From contig NZ_CP023695.1 in NCBI RefSeq assembly GCF_008704395.1, positions 4,588,001 to 4,652,000 on the forward strand: a stretch of DNA of 64,000 nucleotides. Direction: 5' to 3'. Under the pieces are notes generated by a model. The model saw nothing but the letters and a program-made list of their open reading frames with translations, was not told where the DNA came from and did no database searches. Origin of the DNA: Streptomyces alboniger. Lineage in GTDB: Bacteria > Actinomycetota > Actinomycetes > Streptomycetales > Streptomycetaceae. The position numbers and the translations under genes are program-made. Shown here piece by piece: positions 61,189 through 64,000 of the stretch. Every line of letters starts with the position of its first letter. Within the stretch, counting starts at the first letter, position 1.

Positions 61189-61845
61189 TCAGTTCCCCGC
61201 GACGGACTTGACCGCCACCGACACCGGCACCGAACCGCTGACCAGTTCCAGCGTCAGGCCGGCCGTCGCCGACGTCTCCAGAAGCTCCGCGAGCACCGCG
61301 GCGACGTCGTCGCGCGGGATCGGCCCCCGCCCGGTCGACGCCTCCAGGCGTACGAGACCCGTGCCCGCGTCGTCCGTCAGCATCCCGGGACGCAGGATCG
61401 TCCAGTCCAGAGCGGCACGCGCGCGTACGTTCACGTCCGCCTCGCCCTTGGCCCGCAGATACGCGTCGAAGACCTCGTCGCCCTGGTGCGCCGGGTCCGC
61501 GCCCATCGACGACACGACGATGTACCGCCGCACCCCGGCCCGCTCCGCCGCGTCCGCGAAGAGCACGGCGGCGCCCCGGTCCACGGTGTTCTTGCGGGCG
61601 ACGTCGCTGCCCGGTCCCGCGCCCGCCGCGAAGACCGCCGCGTCGGCGCCGCGCAGGTGCTCGGCGACCTGGTCGACCGACGCCGACTCCAGGTCGCACA
61701 GCACCGGTTCGGCACCGGCCTCGCGCAGATCGGCTTCCTGCCCGGCGTCGCGGATCAGCCCGGCGACCTCGTCACCACGCGCGGCGAGCAGACGCTCGAG
61801 CCGCAGCGCGATCTGACCATGACCTCCAGCGATGACAATGCGCAT
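61189..61845 (-). CDS. NAD(P)-binding SDR_a5-type protein
   Basis: A 218-residue atypical short-chain dehydrogenase. The nucleotide site is MRIVIAGGHGQIALRLERLL at the N-terminus, followed by DAAVFAAGAGPGSD, RRYIVVSSMGADP and LDWTILRPGMLTDDAGTG. No YxxxK catalytic pair at the usual place is evident, so it may act as an NAD(P)-binding or sugar-epimerase-like protein. ATG 61845 chosen; the upstream frame is open but lacks a site. Confidence 0.88.
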   Translation of the reverse strand: MRIVIAGGHGQIALRLERLLAARGDEVAGLIRDAGQEADLREAGAEPVLCDLESASVDQVAEHLRGADAAVFAAGAGPGSDVARKNTVDRGAAVLFADAAERAGVRRYIVVSSMGADPAHQGDEVFDAYLRAKGEADVNVRARAALDWTILRPGMLTDDAGTGLVRLEASTGRGPIPRDDVAAVLAELLETSATAGLTLELVSGSVPVSVAVKSVAGN

Positions 61846-61962
61846 GTCTCCGACCGTACGGCAGCACGGACGCGTTCGCCGCACGCGGAGGTCCCGACCC
61901 CATCGCGGGCCGCCCACCCCGCCTGGCCCTCAAGGCGACGCCCCCCTCTCGAATCGTCACCC

Positions 61963-63258
61963 TCAAGGCGACGCCTCGTCCCCTCTCGGCCGCCCCGGCT
62001 CGCCTTCCTTGGCCCGCCCCTGGCGCGGCAGGTCCAGGGCCACGGCGGCGGCCGAGTCGCAGTACTCACGTACCGCGCTGGTCCGCGCCACCACGCGTCC
62101 CCGGTGCACCACGATCCGGCTGTAAGCGAGCGACAGCGCGCCCGCGAGCCGGTCGCCGCGTACTGCGAGCAGCTCGGCGGGGAAGCCCGCCTCCACCCGG
62201 ATCTCGGGCAGGCCCATGGCCGTCCGTGCCGCCCCGCTCACCGCGTCGTAGGCATCCTCGGGGCGCAGCCCGCACCGCGAGGCCAGCAGATACGCGGCCT
62301 CCAGCGGATCCCCCCGCCCCACGGCGTTCGACACGTCCCGCATCGCCCCGCTCCCCGCAGCTACCCGCACCCCGGCCGACCGCAGCAGCCGCACCGGCGC
62401 GAGCCCACGTCGCTCCGCGCTGCCGCAGCCGCCCTGGGGCAGGCAGATCACGGTCACACCGGCCGCCGCCAGCTGCTCGGCGGCGCGCGCGGCCAGCTCC
62501 TTCGGCAGCCGCCCGAGGCCGCCGCACGGGCCGATCGTCACCCCGGCCCGCACCCCGGCCGCCATCGCCGCGAGCCGCCCGAGCCGTGCCGGATCGTCAC
62601 CGTCCGTATGCAGGTCGACGGGGCAGCCGTGCTCGGCGGCAAGCTCCAGGACCGCCTCCGCGTACCCCGTCGGATCGGGGTCGAGATCCGGGCAACCGCC
62701 CACTACGGAGGCGCCCATTTTCACCGCGTCCCGCAGCATCGCGAGCCCGTCGGCACCCGCGGCGCCGGTCAGCAGCCGCGGCACCGCGACGGCTGTCAGA
62801 TCGACCAGCCCCCGCAGCGAGCGCCGCGCCTGGAGCACGGCCTCCATCGGGCCGAGCCCCTGGACGTCCCCGATCCGCACATGCGACCGCAGGGCCGTCG
62901 CGCCGTGCCCGAGCTGGAGCAGAGCCGCCTCCGTGGCCCTGCGCTGCACGTCGGGGACGTCGTACGAGACCGGGCCCGGCACGTCCGCCGACAGCGCGGT
63001 GTCACCGTGGGCGTGCGGCTCGGCGGCGGCCGGCAGCAGCAGATAACCGGCGAGGTCCACGCGCGCGGCGTGCGCGGCCAGGCTGCCGACCGTGCCGACC
63101 GCCTCGATGCGCCCGCCGCCGAGCCGGACGTCCACGGTCCTGCCGTCGGTGAGCCGGGCGCCGCAGAGCAGCAGGGACCCTGAGTCGGCCGTGGGGTCGG
63201 AACCGGAGGAACCGGAGGAGCCGGAGGAGTGGGGCTGCTGCGGTTGGCTGTCGGGCAT
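61963..63258 (-). CDS. Amidohydrolase-family protein (cytosine deaminase-like)
   Basis: A 431-residue metal-dependent hydrolase. After an N-terminal Ser/Gly-rich stretch (SSGSSGSSGS) come LLLCGARLTDGRTVDVRLGGGRIEAVG and the strand-1 metal motif PAAAEPHAHGD (the usual HxH here as HAH). Later VDLHTDGDDPARLGRLAAMA and the C-terminal AGFPAELLAVRGD follow. It resembles cytosine deaminases and related amidohydrolases. Substrate not defined. It overlaps no neighbour and stands just before tRNA-Thr on the opposite strand. Confidence 0.88.
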   Translation of the reverse strand: MPDSQPQQPHSSGSSGSSGSDPTADSGSLLLCGARLTDGRTVDVRLGGGRIEAVGTVGSLAAHAARVDLAGYLLLPAAAEPHAHGDTALSADVPGPVSYDVPDVQRRATEAALLQLGHGATALRSHVRIGDVQGLGPMEAVLQARRSLRGLVDLTAVAVPRLLTGAAGADGLAMLRDAVKMGASVVGGCPDLDPDPTGYAEAVLELAAEHGCPVDLHTDGDDPARLGRLAAMAAGVRAGVTIGPCGGLGRLPKELAARAAEQLAAAGVTVICLPQGGCGSAERRGLAPVRLLRSAGVRVAAGSGAMRDVSNAVGRGDPLEAAYLLASRCGLRPEDAYDAVSGAARTAMGLPEIRVEAGFPAELLAVRGDRLAGALSLAYSRIVVHRGRVVARTSAVREYCDSAAAVALDLPRQGRAKEGEPGRPRGDEASP

Positions 63259-63547
63259 CGCGCTCCTGGTGTTCGGGGGCGGCTGCTGTCGTTCGGGGCG
63301 TCAAGATCACGCAGCGTGTGCCGAGCCTAGGACGGCGAAACGTCCGCTTCGAGGAGGAGCGCAATAGTCGTACCGGTGTGGTGCCACGAGCCGTACCGGC
63401 GGGCTGTCACGAGCCGAATCGGTGTGGCGTCACAGCACGGACGAGGCATTCGGAGACCTCTGAGGCGGCCCTCCAGATCCCCCCGGACGGCCCTGGCGAA
63501 ACGGATTTGGGCGATCGGCGACCAACCGTGTAATGTCTTCATCGCTC

Positions 63548-63620
63548 GCCCCAATAGCTCAGTCGGTAGAGCGTCTCCATGGTAAGGAGAAGGTCTGCGG
63601 TTCGATTCCGCATTGGGGCT
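63548..63620 (+). tRNA. tRNA-Thr (GGT anticodon)
   Basis: 73 bases. Acceptor GCCCCAA/TTGGGGC with discriminator T; D-arm AGCTC AGTCGGTA GAGC; anticodon arm TCTCC-ATGGTAA-GGAGA with GGT; T-arm TGCGG TTCGATT CCGCA. No encoded CCA. Confidence 0.97.
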
Positions 63621-63668
63621 CTGATGTCGAGTGATCCTCGCCTTTCGGGCGAGGGGATCCGGCATCGC

Positions 63669-63741
63669 AGCGGTGTAGCTCAGTCGGTAGAGCAAGCGGC
63701 TCATAATCGCTGTGTCACCGGTTCAAGTCCGGTCACCGCTA
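63669..63741 (+). tRNA. tRNA-Met (CAT anticodon, elongator)
   Basis: 73 bases. Acceptor AGCGGTG/CACCGCT with discriminator A; D-arm AGCTC AGTCGGTA GAGC; anticodon arm AGCGG-CTCATAA-TCGCT with CAT; T-arm ACCGG TTCAAGT CCGGT. The A1-T72 pair and lack of initiator features indicate elongator Met. It lies 48 bases after tRNA-Thr. Confidence 0.96.
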
Positions 63742-63747
63742 CTCCTG

Positions 63748-63783
63748 GTAGCCGATTGTGGGGTCGGTCCTTCGATCGGCTAC
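63748..63783 (+). terminator. Stem-loop between tRNA-Met and rpmG
   Basis: GTAGCCGAT (63748-63756) pairs perfectly with ATCGGCTAC (63775-63783) across an 18-base loop, followed by TCTTGT. It probably ends the tRNA transcript, and it lies 47 bases upstream of rpmG. Confidence 0.65.
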
Positions 63784-63829
63784 TCTTGTATGCGTTCATC
63801 CGTCCATCCGTCCGTCAAGGAGCACTCAC

Positions 63830-63994
63830 GTGGCTGCCACCGACGTCCGCCCGAAGATCACGCTGGCCTGCGTGGAGTGCAAGGAGCGGAACTACATCAC
63901 CAAGAAGAACCGGCGTAACGACCCGGACCGTCTTGAGATGAAGAAGCACTGCCCGCGCTGCAACTCGCACACTGCTCACCGCGAAACGCGCTGA
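63830..63994 (+). CDS. rpmG: 50S ribosomal protein L33
   Basis: A 54-residue large-subunit protein: [40 protein letters not shown] and [13 protein letters not shown]. The CVEC and CPRC pairs form the zinc-binding (C+) version. GTG start with AAGGAG 8 bases upstream. It follows tRNA-Thr and tRNA-Met, the usual order in Streptomyces. Confidence 0.98.
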   Translation: MAATDVRPKITLACVECKERNYITKKNRRNDPDRLEMKKHCPRCNSHTAHRETR

Positions 63995-64000
63995 CACACA

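Noticed and set aside
60793..63183. 796-residue plus-strand frame
   Set aside because: Passes opposite the NAD(P)-binding protein and amidohydrolase; pure shadow.

Overview
The window is high-GC actinobacterial chromosome, almost certainly Streptomyces. The reasons are the very high third-position GC, frequent GTG starts with GGAGG-type ribosome sites, TGA/GTG overlaps between genes, and a familiar gene order: nuo - recQ - polyprenyl synthase - korAB - LuxR regulator and two histidine kinases - second nuo cluster - htpX - yajQ - tRNA-Tyr - integrated element - tRNA-Thr - tRNA-Met - rpmG.

Region 1 (1-4.9 kb) holds the 3' end of a respiratory complex I operon: nuoL (5' end outside the window), nuoM and nuoN, closed by a strong hairpin. 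Region 2 (4.9-24.3 kb) is mixed housekeeping and accessory metabolism: recQ, fumarylacetoacetase, a HAD phosphatase, a CocE-type hydrolase, a long-chain polyprenyl diphosphate synthase, a LolA-like membrane-anchored protein with an ABC-2 exporter, an FMN reductase, a GT-C-like membrane protein, a VOC protein, and two regulator/oxidoreductase pairs (AraC-type with an NmrA-like protein; HxlR with an NmrA-like protein) that flank a RarD permease.

Region 3 (24.3-41.5 kb) is an energy-metabolism block. korAB (2-oxoacid:ferredoxin oxidoreductase) is followed by a LuxR-type response regulator with two duplicated histidine kinases. Then comes a 10-gene second complex I-like operon, nuoA-B-C-H-I-J-K-L-M-N. 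This operon lacks nuoD and the NADH-input genes nuoE, F and G, and its NuoC has a long low-complexity tail. The layout suggests, without proving, a ferredoxin-linked or otherwise NADH-independent complex.

Region 4 (41.6-46.7 kb) holds an HtpX protease, a YccF protein, an SMI1/KNR4 protein, an amino-acid permease, small membrane proteins, YajQ and tRNA-Tyr.

Region 5 (46,777-57,920) is an integrated actinomycete conjugative element (AICE) about 11.07 kb long, inserted in the 3' half of tRNA-Tyr. It is bounded by perfect 72-bp direct repeats. On the minus strand it carries int, xis, repSA, a DUF2637/Spd-like membrane gene, an FtsK/TraSA-type transfer ATPase and a small conserved protein. A divergent KorSA-like GntR repressor, a three-gene set of very small coupled genes, an XRE-plus-C-terminal-domain regulator, a NUDIX hydrolase and two AT-rich cargo genes complete it. 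Just beyond the right attachment site sits a 906-residue NACHT NTPase of the type linked to phage defence. Region 6 (60.8-64 kb) returns to core chromosome: a small Cys-containing protein, an NAD(P)-binding protein, an amidohydrolase, tRNA-Thr, tRNA-Met and rpmG.
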